Both the position numbers and the translations under genes were made by a program. From Lachnospiraceae bacterium (GTDB taxonomy: Bacteria; Bacillota; Clostridia; Lachnospirales; Lachnospiraceae): 64,000 bases of DNA. Under the pieces are notes generated by a model. That model ran no database searches, was not told where the DNA came from, and saw only the letters and a list, made by a program, of their open reading frames with translations. Position 1 is the first letter of the stretch, and each line of letters opens with the position of its first letter. The stretch covers positions 1-64,000 of the forward strand of contig CAJTGD010000021.1 in assembly GCA_910575475.1 (NCBI GenBank), given 5' to 3'. This document shows positions 33,903 through 41,928 of the stretch, piece by piece.

Positions 33903-33945
33903 TATCAGGAAGCATCTGCCAATGTGGTAAGGAGAGGATAGGGGA

Positions 33946-34185
33946 ATGAAGATAGAAACAATTATCTGCGATTGTTGCGGAGAAGAAATTCCAAAAGTAA
34001 AGAAAAAAGATATTTTCGGAATTGAAAGAGAATATTACAGACTTGGAAAATTGAATTATGGCTATCCATTTAATGATATTAACTGCCGTACTCTCGGACT
34101 TCATTTGTGTGACCGTTGCGCCGGGAATATTAGTTTGGAAATGTACAAAACAAGAGTAGAATTGTGTGGAGGATTGACAGAATGA
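33946..34185 (+). CDS. Small zinc-binding protein
   Basis: 79 residues with ICDCCGEEIPKVKK and LHLCDRCAGNISLEM, a CxxC...CxxC zinc site. AGGATAGGGGAA header. Overlaps the next gene by 4 nt. Confidence 0.65.
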   Translation: MKIETIICDCCGEEIPKVKKKDIFGIEREYYRLGKLNYGYPFNDINCRTLGLHLCDRCAGNISLEMYKTRVELCGGLTE

Positions 34186-34556
34186 GCATTAGCGAACAGG
34201 TAAAGGGACTTCGGTATAAAGCTGATATTTACAATACAGTTGGAAGTGTGTGGGAACTGAATCGGGCAGAAGCAAAGATATTACAGGGATTGCTTAGGAA
34301 AGCCGCCGACACCATAGAATCCCTCTCCGCAAAGCTGGCAGATATGGGACGGTCAGCGGAGTATTGCGGCGGTGGGTGGATTCCATGTGATAAGGATAAT
34401 TTGCCGGATAAAGAAGTCTTATGTTGCGACCAGTTCGGAGAAATGATTCTGGGTTATGTTTCCGAGGACAAAACAAGCGATACTGGATTCTGTGCAGAAA
34501 ATGACAATGTGTATATGTATAACTGTGTTAAGTGGATGGAGAAGCCGAAACCATGA
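34182..34556 (+). CDS. DUF551-containing protein
   Basis: 124 residues from the overlapping ATGA at 34182. N-terminal helices, then GGWIPCDKDNLPDKEVLCCD and a C-terminal VKWMEKPKP, the DUF551 pattern (WIP..LP ... W.P.P) found in many phages. Function unknown. Confidence 0.75.
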   Translation: MSISEQVKGLRYKADIYNTVGSVWELNRAEAKILQGLLRKAADTIESLSAKLADMGRSAEYCGGGWIPCDKDNLPDKEVLCCDQFGEMILGYVSEDKTSDTGFCAENDNVYMYNCVKWMEKPKP

Positions 34557-34602
34557 TTTGGCAGGTGCAGGAGTTGGAAGAATATGAGAGGGGCGGTTAA
34601 GT

Positions 34603-35016
34603 GTGAAAGACAGAGAAGTTATCAATCTACTTTTGCTGAAAGAAACGGAAATCAGCAATAAAATACATCATGCAGTAACAGAGATTATGCGGCTTGGTTA
34701 TGAATCAGACAGAGGAAAAACGCAAGTGCCGGATATGGTGGATTCTATCATGTATTCCCTTGACGATATGCGGCGCATATTGAACCGTGACGAAAAGCCG
34801 CCTCTGTTGTCAGTAAAGCCGCAGGAATCCGTCCCAGAACCGCCAAAACCAGAACCAGTAAAGAGGAAGCGTAGAAATAGTATTGATATTGGAAAAATCA
34901 TGGCTCTCAAAAATGCAGGGTGGAGCAATGTAAAAATAGCTGATGAAATGGGTATGAATCCGCAATCCGTAGCAAATGCCATTTATCAGCATAAAAAGAA
35001 ATGCGAGAGTGTATAA
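34603..35016 (+). CDS. HTH phage protein
   Basis: 137 residues, GTG start. Helical N-terminus, a Pro-rich linker (VPEPPKPEPVKRKRR), and a C-terminal resolvase-like HTH (KIMALKNAGWSNVKIADEMG, then QSVANAIYQHKKK). Probably a DNA-binding regulator or a second small terminase-like protein. It ends 1 nt before the portal gene. Confidence 0.65.
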   Translation: MKDREVINLLLLKETEISNKIHHAVTEIMRLGYESDRGKTQVPDMVDSIMYSLDDMRRILNRDEKPPLLSVKPQESVPEPPKPEPVKRKRRNSIDIGKIMALKNAGWSNVKIADEMGMNPQSVANAIYQHKKKCESV

Positions 35017-35017
35017 T

Positions 35018-36484
35018 ATGGGCTTAATTTCATGGATAAAGGAGAAATTCAAAATGCTGTTTAAAACGGACGCTGAAAAGGCTTTCGGTGTGGAAACATA
35101 CCTGTCGCCGGAAATGGACGCTGCTATTAAGCTGTGGGGGCAGCTGGAGAGTGGAAAGCCGCCTTGGGTAAAGGGCGATACCCGGACAATCCGATTTTCA
35201 AATACTGTTGCCCGGGAACTGGCTAAGCTGATTACACAGAATATTGACATTAAGGTGCAGTCAAAATATGGGAACGGGGAAACTGCCAAGAGAATCCAGA
35301 AAGCAATTGATGATTGTTTCCTGAAGAACGCCCAGAAAAACATGGAAAAGGTGATACGGCTTGGCGGTGTGATGGCAAAGTGGAACGGTGATGGCATGGA
35401 CTACATACCGCCGGACAGATTCCTTGTGACTGAATTTGACAGCAATGGGGAAGTGACCGGGGCGATATTTTTCTCATACTACCAGAAAGAAAAGAAATTC
35501 TATACACGGGCAGAATGGCACAGGTTCGAGGACGGCGAACGCCGGGACGAAGCCGGGGAGAGCGTGTCTGTCAGAGTGTACAGAGTTTCCAATAAAGCGT
35601 TTGTTTCTGATAACCAGGACGAGATCGGCAGACCGACAGACCTAAAAAATACAAAGTGGGCGGACATTGTGCCGGAGTTCACAGCGGAGAACCTTGAAAA
35701 GCCTTTATTTGTGTATATAAAGAACCCATACAGCAATACAATAGACCCGGACAGTCCCTTAGGGGTATCATGCTTTTCGGAGTGTACAGAGGAACTGCGC
35801 TGGCTTGATATTGCAATGTCCACGCTGGGGGTGGAAACAGAGGACTCCGAACCGAAAATGATTGTTGGGCAGTCTGCGATACAGTATGCAGAAGCAAATG
35901 GAATTGAACTTCCTAGAATGGTGCTCAAGACCGGACTGGATGATATGACGGACAAGCCATTTGAGCAGTGGCAGCCAACTCTGCAAGTTGCAAGCCGGAC
36001 GGACGGAATCAACTTTCTGTTATCCATTATTTCTTACAAAACGGGCTTCGACCCTGGTTATTTTGTATTTAACGGTCAGACTATTTCCGTTGCTACTGCT
36101 ACCCAGGTAGAAGCTACGGAGCGGCGGACGATTAACACAGCGGGAGATTACCGGGACATTCTATCATGCCCTGACAGCAACGGAGATGGGCGCATAGGGG
36201 CTATTCATGACATAGCCTATATAATGGACGCTATGGACGTTATCAACGGAGAATCGGCTCCTAGCGAGTTTGGGAACTATGAAATATATGCTGACTTTGC
36301 AGACCTCACGAGAAACGCCGAGGAAGACCGGTCAAGGGCGTTGCTGCTGACGGATAAGGGATTCTATCCTAAGTGGTATTATCTGGTGCATAATGAAGGG
36401 TTTACAGAAGAAGCGGCGCGGGCTATTGTGGCAGAAGCCAAGAGCGAGAATGAGCCGAAAGATGGATTGTTTGGGGAGGAATAG
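35018..36484 (+). CDS. Phage portal protein
   Basis: 488 residues from the ATG at 35018. MGLISWIKEKFKMLFK is the typical amphipathic start. Conserved stretches include AVRTIRFSNTVARELA-like (TRTIRFSNTVARELAKLITQ) and PSNTIDPDSPLGVSCFSECT. It forms the dodecameric DNA channel at the capsid vertex and docks the terminase. SPP1-type portal family. Confidence 0.93.
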   Translation: MGLISWIKEKFKMLFKTDAEKAFGVETYLSPEMDAAIKLWGQLESGKPPWVKGDTRTIRFSNTVARELAKLITQNIDIKVQSKYGNGETAKRIQKAIDDCFLKNAQKNMEKVIRLGGVMAKWNGDGMDYIPPDRFLVTEFDSNGEVTGAIFFSYYQKEKKFYTRAEWHRFEDGERRDEAGESVSVRVYRVSNKAFVSDNQDEIGRPTDLKNTKWADIVPEFTAENLEKPLFVYIKNPYSNTIDPDSPLGVSCFSECTEELRWLDIAMSTLGVETEDSEPKMIVGQSAIQYAEANGIELPRMVLKTGLDDMTDKPFEQWQPTLQVASRTDGINFLLSIISYKTGFDPGYFVFNGQTISVATATQVEATERRTINTAGDYRDILSCPDSNGDGRIGAIHDIAYIMDAMDVINGESAPSEFGNYEIYADFADLTRNAEEDRSRALLLTDKGFYPKWYYLVHNEGFTEEAARAIVAEAKSENEPKDGLFGEE

Positions 36485-36487
36485 GGA

Positions 36488-36637
36488 ATGATGACCGATT
36501 CATACGAAAAGTATTTACGGGAACAGGCAGAAGAGGACGGAAAGTATAGAGAGGAATTAGAAAAGAACCCTCTTTTACAGTATAGCACGTCCGAACTAAA
36601 AGCAGAATTACGGAGAAGAAAACGAGAAAACGGGTGA
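36488..36637 (+). CDS. Small charged phage protein
   Basis: 49 residues: MMTDSYEKYLREQAEEDGKY, then SELKAELRRRKRENG. Header GAGGAATAGGGA. Sits between portal and minor capsid genes with 4-nt gaps. Unknown. Confidence 0.55.
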   Translation: MMTDSYEKYLREQAEEDGKYREELEKNPLLQYSTSELKAELRRRKRENG

Positions 36638-36641
36638 TTTT

Positions 36642-37097
36642 ATGCGAATCAGACAGCACATAGGGAATGTTGATATACAACTGAATACTGACAGGATAGA
36701 CAAGAATCTGAAAAACGCTCAAATTGCTCTAAACGAGCAAATTGCCGCAGATTGTGACCCATACATACCATTTCAACAGGGAGCATTAGCAGGAAGCGTT
36801 CATTATCCGCAAGGAATCGCAGGAGGAGAAATTGCATGGGGAGGTACTGCTTATGATGTTCCGTATGCTCATTATGTCTACCGAGCAGAAATTTATGGGC
36901 CGAACATTCCGATTTATGACGATGAGGGGAACTTGACAGGATACTGGTCTCCGCCAAACAAGAAACCAACCGGAAGAGAAATGAAGTTTTCAAAATTTCA
37001 TCATCCACAAGCAACAAAAGAATTTTTCGAGGCGGCCAAGAAAGACCATAAGGACGAGTGGATAAAGAAAGTAAAGGAGATAGCAGGGCAAGACTAA
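36642..37097 (+). CDS. Phage minor capsid protein
   Basis: 151 residues. DCDPYIPFQQGALAGSVHYP and YAHYVYRAEIYGPNIP match minor capsid/HK97 gp10-like head proteins. It probably contributes to head-tail joining. Unusually placed before the MuF-like protein and the capsid gene. Confidence 0.75.
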   Translation: MRIRQHIGNVDIQLNTDRIDKNLKNAQIALNEQIAADCDPYIPFQQGALAGSVHYPQGIAGGEIAWGGTAYDVPYAHYVYRAEIYGPNIPIYDDEGNLTGYWSPPNKKPTGREMKFSKFHHPQATKEFFEAAKKDHKDEWIKKVKEIAGQD

Positions 37098-37098
37098 A

Positions 37099-37132
37099 AT
37101 GGTACAACTCCCAATGTAATATATTTTATAAT
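37099..37132 (+). promoter_or_regulatory. Phage promoter P2 (GGTACAA type)
   Basis: ATGGTACAAC, 18 nt, TATAAT at 37127-37132. Drives the HNH endonuclease cassette. Confidence 0.75.
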
Positions 37133-37138
37133 TAAAGA

Positions 37139-37191
37139 GTGAGGATAGCTTGGCCGAGCGATAAACGGAAATTCCCTATCCGCTTCCTCAC
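37139..37191 (+). ncRNA. 5'-terminal structured leader, tRNA-like
   Basis: Closing stem GTGAGGA/TCCTCAC. Inner hairpins GCT-TGGCCG-AGC and CGGA/TCCG. It starts seven nucleotides after the P2 -10 box, about the expected +1. Shares CCTATCCGCTT with the leader at 44398 (CCTATCTGCTT). Resembles a tRNA reduced to acceptor and D arms. Confidence 0.5.
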
Positions 37192-37227
37192 AAAACAATT
37201 TAGGGAGATTGCAGAAGGGAGCGCAAT

Positions 37228-37911
37228 ATGAGAAGAATTGATATGACTGGTCAGAAATATGGAAGATTGACAGCTATCGAACTTGACCGAATAGAGAATA
37301 ACCACACATTTTGGAAATGCCGTTGCGATTGCGGAAATATTGCAATCGTTGATAGGGGAAAATTGAGAAGCGGGCAAACCAAAAGTTGTGGTTGTTTTAA
37401 GTTGGAAACCATACGCAGACAAAGAAAACATAACGAATATGAAATTATTGACGGTTATGTAAGAGTAAAGCTGAATGATAGTGATTATATGTTATGTGAT
37501 ATTGAGGATTGGGAGAAATTAAAGAAACATCATTGGTACGTTAATGCTGTCGGATATGCCGCAGGTGGAACAAGTAGAAATGGAGTATTTCTTTTCCACA
37601 AGAAAGTTACAAATACCACAAGAGAAATTGTTGACCATATCAACATGAATAAGCTGGACAATAGAAAATGTAATCTGCGGATAGCTGATAAGAAAATAAA
37701 TTCCATAAACAGAGGATTGCAATCAAACAATAAGACTGGGTACAAAGGCGTTTACCATGATAGGCGGTATGGCACATGGAACGCAAGAGTTACTGTTGAC
37801 AGAAAGACTATTCATTTAGGCACGTTTCCGACAAAGGAAGAAGCGATTGCGGCAAGGAAAGCAGGAGAAGAAAAGTATTATCTTCCACAACTTGAATCAG
37901 TGACTGGATAG
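37228..37911 (+). CDS. HNH homing endonuclease with AP2 domain
   Basis: 227 residues. A zinc-finger-like N-terminus (CRCDCGNIAIVDRGKLRSGQ, then KSCGC), the HNH core (VDHINMNKLDNRKCNLRI), and a C-terminal AP2 DNA-binding domain (GYKGVYHDRRYGTWNARVTV). A free-standing homing endonuclease inserted between two minor-capsid genes, with its own promoter and leader. It likely promotes its own spread into phages lacking it. Confidence 0.9.
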   Translation: MRRIDMTGQKYGRLTAIELDRIENNHTFWKCRCDCGNIAIVDRGKLRSGQTKSCGCFKLETIRRQRKHNEYEIIDGYVRVKLNDSDYMLCDIEDWEKLKKHHWYVNAVGYAAGGTSRNGVFLFHKKVTNTTREIVDHINMNKLDNRKCNLRIADKKINSINRGLQSNNKTGYKGVYHDRRYGTWNARVTVDRKTIHLGTFPTKEEAIAARKAGEEKYYLPQLESVTG

Positions 37912-37948
37912 ATTTAGTCAAGAGGACAGCAGGAAAGGAGTAGGGAAT

Positions 37949-38200
37949 ATGAGTAAAATTAAAGGGAACTATACAATCGGAAATAAAGACGATTTGACAT
38001 CAGCGGTTCATGGACTGGACATTTTTACAAAGAATTGGTGCATGAACTGTGAGGAAACAAACAAAACAAATGATCTTGTATTTAGGTGCAAACAGTGCGA
38101 GTTTTCAACAGAAACAGGCGGTTGCTTAGTAAAAACCTTTGTAAATAATCACGAGCATAATTATTCAATGGATAATTTCGGTTCAATGGGTACGCTCTAA
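37949..38200 (+). CDS. Small Cys-rich phage protein
   Basis: 83 residues; CMNCEETNKTNDLVFRCKQC forms a zinc-ribbon-like site. Header GGAGTAGGGAAT. Overlaps the start of the next gene by 1 nt. Unknown. Confidence 0.6.
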   Translation: MSKIKGNYTIGNKDDLTSAVHGLDIFTKNWCMNCEETNKTNDLVFRCKQCEFSTETGGCLVKTFVNNHEHNYSMDNFGSMGTL

Positions 38201-39459
38201 TGCTACTGCCGGATTACTTCACAAACAAAGAGGATAGATTGCTAGAGTTATATCGCCAACTTGAAAACTTTATCCTCAAAGACATAACCCGCCGCCTACT
38301 CTCCGCCGGGGAAATGACCGCAACCGCCGACCGCCTTATCTGGAAGTTAAAGCAGATGGGCGAGAGCCAAGCGGCGATTGAACAGAAATTGCGGAAATTA
38401 ACAGGGCTGACACAGAAAGAACTCCGCTCTCTCTTGCAAGACGCTGTTCTGACCTCATGGGAGGACGATAGAGCGACTTTAGGGCAGTTAGGCATAGAAT
38501 TATCCAATCCGCTTAAAAATGCCGCTGTAATCCGTGTTATGGACGCAGAATATAAGAAAAGCCTTGGAGAACTGACAAACCTCACACGCACGACCATGAA
38601 ACAATCGCAGATTGACCTCATCAATATGCTTGATGAAGCTGATCTGCGAGTGGCGGCAGGAGTGCAAAGCTATTCAGCGGCGGTGTGTGATATTTTGGAT
38701 AGATATGCTGGGCAGGGAATATATGTGGACTATCCGAGCGGTGCAAGACGCACATTGGAAGCGGCGGTTAGATTGTGCGTTGTCACATCAATGAATCAGA
38801 CGGCGGCGCAAGTGACGAATCAATACATAGTTGAGGGTGGAATTGAGTATGTCCTTGTATCGGCACATTTGGGGGCGAGAGTGCAGGGGAAAGGTCAGCC
38901 ATACCTTGCTGGGCATGATAACTGGCAGGGGAAAGTTTACCGGATAAGAGGGAGTGAGCCTGGATACCCTAATCTGTTGGAATCAACAGGATATGACATT
39001 GATCCGGAAACAGGGCAGGGAAAAGTAGTTGACCCAAGGGGCTTCCACGGATATAATTGCAGGCATTCACACAAGCCTTGGGATAAGCGCTTACGCAATC
39101 CCTATGTGGACGAAAACGGTAATCTGAAAATCAACAGTGAAGAAAACAGAAAACAATATGAGCTTCAGCAGAAACAGCGTGCTATGGAACGAAACCTGCG
39201 GGCATGGAAACGAAAGCTGATAGAGAAACAAGAGCAGATAAACAATCCCCGTGAGGATATGGATGTTTCCAAGCTACAACAAGACTATGACCGCATGGCG
39301 TATCAACTGACGCAGAAAAACAAGGCATACAACGATTTCTGTAAACAGAACGATTTGCAGCCGCAGTATGACCGCATAAAGGTAGCTGATTTTGGAAGGG
39401 AGCAGACAAAGCGGAGTAATGCAGGGGCAAGGAGATATAAAAGTGAAAGTAAAGCTTGA
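38200..39459 (+). CDS. Phage minor capsid protein (MuF/Phage_min_cap-like)
   Basis: 419 residues. N-terminal helical region (ILKDITRRLLSAGEMTATAD), then VTSMNQTAAQVTNQYIVEGG, and VDPRGFHGYNCRHSHKPW near residues 275-292, the conserved Cys/His patch of MuF-type head morphogenesis proteins. A small C-terminal coiled domain follows. Usually the last gene before scaffold and capsid; here 9 kb of accessory genes intervene. Confidence 0.88.
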   Translation: MLLPDYFTNKEDRLLELYRQLENFILKDITRRLLSAGEMTATADRLIWKLKQMGESQAAIEQKLRKLTGLTQKELRSLLQDAVLTSWEDDRATLGQLGIELSNPLKNAAVIRVMDAEYKKSLGELTNLTRTTMKQSQIDLINMLDEADLRVAAGVQSYSAAVCDILDRYAGQGIYVDYPSGARRTLEAAVRLCVVTSMNQTAAQVTNQYIVEGGIEYVLVSAHLGARVQGKGQPYLAGHDNWQGKVYRIRGSEPGYPNLLESTGYDIDPETGQGKVVDPRGFHGYNCRHSHKPWDKRLRNPYVDENGNLKINSEENRKQYELQQKQRAMERNLRAWKRKLIEKQEQINNPREDMDVSKLQQDYDRMAYQLTQKNKAYNDFCKQNDLQPQYDRIKVADFGREQTKRSNAGARRYKSESKA

Positions 39460-39625
39460 AAAATGCCGTTATTGCGGCAATTATCCCCATATGCACACAG
39501 TGGGAGACGAGCATAAATATATGTGCTGTTGGGAAAATCCATACGGAAAAATGGGAAACTGGCATACCACCAAGAACGGGGCACGTAGGGCATGGAATAA
39601 GCGGAACGATGGAGAGTATGCTTAA
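39443..39625 (+). CDS. Lar-like zinc-ribbon protein
   Basis: 60 residues from the GTG at 39443 with AAGGAG upstream, overlapping the end of the capsid gene by 17 nt. CRYCGNYPHMHTVGD and a C-terminal ARRAWNKRN resemble the restriction-alleviation (Lar) family layout (C-x-x-C ... W-N-x-R). Whether it counters restriction is unknown. Confidence 0.55.
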   Translation: MKVKLEKCRYCGNYPHMHTVGDEHKYMCCWENPYGKMGNWHTTKNGARRAWNKRNDGEYA

Positions 39626-39626
39626 A

Positions 39627-39660
39627 ATGGTACAACCCCCGCCCGAATCTGTTGTAAAAT
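39627..39660 (+). promoter_or_regulatory. Phage promoter P3 (GGTACAA type)
   Basis: ATGGTACAAC, 18 nt, TAAAAT at 39655-39660, 20 nt before the next start codon. Confidence 0.7.
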
Positions 39661-39680
39661 TGTGGTAGGAGGTAGGGAAG

Positions 39681-39932
39681 ATGATTACAAGGTATTCATT
39701 TACTTGTGCGGTATGTGGAAAAGAATATACAGTTAATGGATATTGGTGGAATCAGTGGGTAATGCACCATTGGATTGATTATAGACATCTTATACATAGT
39801 CTTATCCATCACAGAAAGAAATTGAAAGTAAGAGGTGTTCTCTTTATTTTGAAAATGACATTGCTGTGGATTCCACTTATCGTATTGCAGGTAATTGACA
39901 TTTTATTACAACCTTTGAGGTGGATATTATGA
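39681..39932 (+). CDS. Zinc-ribbon membrane protein
   Basis: 83 residues: CAVCGKEYTVNGYWWNQW, a His-rich stretch, then one membrane helix (MTLLWIPLIVLQVIDILL). Header GGAGGTAGGGAAG. Overlaps the next start by 4 nt. Confidence 0.6.
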   Translation: MITRYSFTCAVCGKEYTVNGYWWNQWVMHHWIDYRHLIHSLIHHRKKLKVRGVLFILKMTLLWIPLIVLQVIDILLQPLRWIL

Positions 39933-40300
39933 ATAGATGGGTAGAATATAACAGCAATCCCCTTAAACGGCGTGTCGGCGACTGTGCCATTCGTGCGTGC
40001 TGCAAGGCTACAGGAAAAAGCTGGGATGATGTATACTGGGAATTGTCGAACATAGCTTTTGACATGGCTGACGGGTGCAATTCCTCCAATGCGGTGTGGG
40101 GAGAATATCTAAAACGGAATGGATTTGTGAGAGTAGAGCCAGACTTCCCGATGGATGTACATAAATTCTGCTGTAATTTTCCAAGAGGTACATATGTTTT
40201 AGGGGTTAATGAACATGTTGTAACCGTGGTTGATGGCATGTTCTACGACACTTGGGATAGTTCGGACAGGAAAGTTATTTATTTTTGGGAGAGGGGATAA
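39929..40300 (+). CDS. Papain-like cysteine-protease-fold protein
   Basis: 123 residues from 39929. GDCAIRACCKATGKSWDDVY gives a Cys at the start of a helix, and HVVTVVDGMFYDTWDSS gives a His and downstream Asp, the C-H-D order of papain-like folds. Similar proteins are scattered in Firmicutes phages. It may cleave a host or phage peptide; substrate unknown. Confidence 0.6.
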   Translation: MNRWVEYNSNPLKRRVGDCAIRACCKATGKSWDDVYWELSNIAFDMADGCNSSNAVWGEYLKRNGFVRVEPDFPMDVHKFCCNFPRGTYVLGVNEHVVTVVDGMFYDTWDSSDRKVIYFWERG

Positions 40301-40302
40301 GT

Positions 40303-40518
40303 ATGGCAAGTATATCAACAAGTGCGAATTGCAGTGTCAGCTTTTCTGATGAAGAAAAAGAAATACTGCAAAAAGCAAGTGAAATCTGTAAAAATATCGG
40401 GAGTGAAATATGGCATGATGGAAACGGCACAGATGAAGAAGATGAAGCAGCATTTTTCTTTTCTGGAATCGGCGGGAGTATTGAAAATGCTTTAAAGGGA
40501 AATTATTGGGCGCCTTAA
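40303..40518 (+). CDS. Small acidic phage protein
   Basis: 71 residues from 40303 (MASISTSANCSVSFSDEEKE), acidic, ending KGNYWAP. GAGGGGATAAG upstream. Unknown function. Confidence 0.55.
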   Translation: MASISTSANCSVSFSDEEKEILQKASEICKNIGSEIWHDGNGTDEEDEAAFFFSGIGGSIENALKGNYWAP

Positions 40519-40550
40519 TTGTTGCAACCCCTCCATAAAATTGATATAAT
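40519..40550 (+). promoter_or_regulatory. Phage promoter P4 (variant)
   Basis: TTGTTGCAAC, a two-base variant of TTGGTACAAC, then 16 nt and TATAAT at 40545-40550. It precedes the membrane protein/sigma-like operon. The weaker match and shorter spacer suggest different regulation, possibly by host polymerase. Confidence 0.5.
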
Positions 40551-40579
40551 GAGGGAAATACAGAGCGGAGGTTTGGAGA

Positions 40580-40900
40580 ATGGAAAATAGGGATAATGTG
40601 AAGGAAAAAGAAGAAAAAGAAGTGTTTGTGTTGGAGCTACTTTCGGAGATTAAGGAGCAATCAAGAAGATGGTTTCGGGCATTTCTTGTTATGGTGGCGG
40701 TGGAAGTTCTGACAATAGCCGGCTTCATATGGTATCTGAATCAGTATGATTTTGAAAGTTCCATTGAGCAAAACGGAGTGTATACGCTGATTGACAGCCA
40801 GGGAAATGTAATCAGCTCCGACATTACACCAGAGCAGATAGAACAGATTATGGAGATTGTAAACGATGGCAAGTACCAAAATGACACGGAAAAGAACTAA
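40580..40900 (+). CDS. Single-pass membrane protein
   Basis: 106 residues. A charged coiled N-terminus (FVLELLSEIKEQSRRWFRAF), membrane helix MVAVEVLTIAGFIWYL, then an external-like acidic region (ITPEQIEQIMEIVNDGK). Frequently next to small sigma-like genes in Clostridia phages. Role unknown. Confidence 0.7.
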   Translation: MENRDNVKEKEEKEVFVLELLSEIKEQSRRWFRAFLVMVAVEVLTIAGFIWYLNQYDFESSIEQNGVYTLIDSQGNVISSDITPEQIEQIMEIVNDGKYQNDTEKN

Positions 40901-40946
40901 GAAAAACGGGAAAAGTAAGGGAACTGCCCGGAGAAAGAAAAGGTGA
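40866..40946 (+). CDS. 26-residue highly basic peptide
   Basis: MASTKMTRKRTKKNGKSKGT ending RRKKR, overlapping the previous gene's end in another frame. More than half Lys/Arg. Ribosome site weak. May be real (similar tiny basic proteins occur in phages) or chance. Confidence 0.35.
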   Translation: MASTKMTRKRTKKNGKSKGTARRKKR

Positions 40947-40953
40947 TACATTC

Positions 40954-41160
40954 TTGAAGATGTGCAGTCTTACAAAGAAGGAAATTGAATATTGCATGGA
41001 AGAATGTAATTTTACCGAGCCGGAAGAAAGATTGTTCCGTATGCGTTGCAAGGATATTCCTTTAGAACGATGCGCCGAGGAAATGAATATCAGTGTATCA
41101 ACCGTCAAAAGATTGAGCCGGAGGATGAAAAACAAAATATTCAAAGTAAGCAGTTTTTAA
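40954..41160 (+). CDS. Sigma-region-4-like small regulator
   Basis: 68 residues, TTG start after AAGGTGAT (ATG two codons later possible). FTEPEERLFRMRCKDIPLER and CAEEMNISVSTVKRLSRRMK form a sigma-70 region-4-type HTH. No region 2, so it cannot melt DNA alone. It may replace or modify region 4 of the host sigma factor to recognise the -35 of the GGTACAA promoters. The pairing is inference. Confidence 0.7.
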   Translation: MKMCSLTKKEIEYCMEECNFTEPEERLFRMRCKDIPLERCAEEMNISVSTVKRLSRRMKNKIFKVSSF

Positions 41161-41187
41161 AGACGTTCTATTTGGAGCGTCTTTTTT
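41159..41187 (+). terminator. Rho-independent terminator
   Basis: AAGACGTTC/GAGCGTCTT followed by TTTTTT, directly after the sigma-like gene. Confidence 0.88.
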
Positions 41188-41197
41188 ATTTTGGGTA

Positions 41198-41226
41198 TTG
41201 ACTTTGTACGGGCATTCTGCTATATT
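41198..41226 (+). promoter_or_regulatory. Sigma-70-type promoter
   Basis: TTGACT, 17 nt, TATATT, 34 nt before the RHH gene start. Differs from the GGTACAA class, so this gene may be expressed by unmodified host polymerase. Confidence 0.7.
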
Positions 41227-41259
41227 GAATGTACGGACAAACTGAAAGGAGGCGATAAG

Positions 41260-41439
41260 GTGTCACCCAAAATGGGGCAAAAGCTGACAGACAATCCAAA
41301 AGACAAACGGATTGAAATCCGAATGGATAAGGAAACAGTTAGAAAAATGGATTGTTTGGTATCTGAACAAAATTCCGATAGGTCAAAGATTATCAGACAG
41401 GGGATTGAAATTCAGTACGAGCAAAGGAGCAAAAAATAA
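41260..41439 (+). CDS. Ribbon-helix-helix DNA-binding protein
   Basis: 59 residues from the GTG at 41260 with AAAGGAGG upstream. KRIEIRMDKETVRKMDCLVS and SDRSKIIRQGIE are the strand and helices of an RHH (Arc/MetJ-like) dimer. Own host-type promoter before it and a terminator after. Probably a phage-borne repressor. Confidence 0.75.
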   Translation: MSPKMGQKLTDNPKDKRIEIRMDKETVRKMDCLVSEQNSDRSKIIRQGIEIQYEQRSKK

Positions 41440-41476
41440 AAGCAGTCGGTCAGCTTGGCGGTAGACGACTACTTTT
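41438..41476 (+). terminator. Terminator-like hairpin
   Basis: AAAAGCAGTCG/CGACTACTTTT with a single mismatch, starting at the RHH stop. A second long-loop inverted repeat (ACACCAAA ... TTTGGTGT) follows at about 41485-41531, giving a structured leader for the next gene. Confidence 0.6.
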
Positions 41477-41563
41477 ATCACTCACACACACCAAACGGAG
41501 TATGCCCTATCAGTATATCTCTTTTTGGTGTGGTTGTCAAACACTGAAAGGAGATTTTTTATT

Positions 41564-41785
41564 ATGGAATCAATCAAGAAGTATGCGGAAAGATTTTTCG
41601 CCAAAACAAGGAAAAACAAAGAATATGGTTTGTCGTTTGATGAAATGGAACAGAGCATGAAAGAAGTGTTCGCCGCCCATGACGCTAACGGAGCGTTTAA
41701 AGTAGTCGCAACGCTTTTCGATTTTGGCTATGCCAAAGGCTACCGGGCGGCACTGGCAGAGATGAAGAAATCCAGTAATGCGTAA
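41564..41785 (+). CDS. Small phage protein, unknown
   Basis: 73 residues from 41564 (MESIKKYAERFFAKTRKNKE), AAAGGAG upstream. One amphipathic helix and FDFGYAKGYRAALAEMKK. A recurring small protein of Clostridia phages, function unknown. Confidence 0.65.
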   Translation: MESIKKYAERFFAKTRKNKEYGLSFDEMEQSMKEVFAAHDANGAFKVVATLFDFGYAKGYRAALAEMKKSSNA

Positions 41786-41799
41786 ATATCGAAGTAAAG

Positions 41800-41833
41800 A
41801 TGGTACAACTGACAGAAGAAATTATGATACCAT
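41800..41833 (+). promoter_or_regulatory. Phage promoter P5 (GGTACAA type)
   Basis: ATGGTACAAC, 18 nt, TACCAT at 41828-41833, upstream of the antirepressor gene. Confidence 0.65.
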
Positions 41834-41852
41834 ATTTTTGTAAAGGCGAAAT

Positions 41853-41904
41853 GCCAGTTCATAGAGGGTGACGCATGGTGGGGTATGCTCCCACTGCCCT
41901 CTAC
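41853..41904 (+). ncRNA. Structured leader of the antirepressor gene
   Basis: A nested hairpin lies between P5 and the ATG at 41929: outer stem TAGAGGG/CCCTCTA, inner stem GGTGGG/CCCACT. It starts within about 20 nt of the predicted +1. It could control antirepressor translation. Confidence 0.5.
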
Positions 41905-41928
41905 TGTATAGAAAGTAGAGGTAAACAT

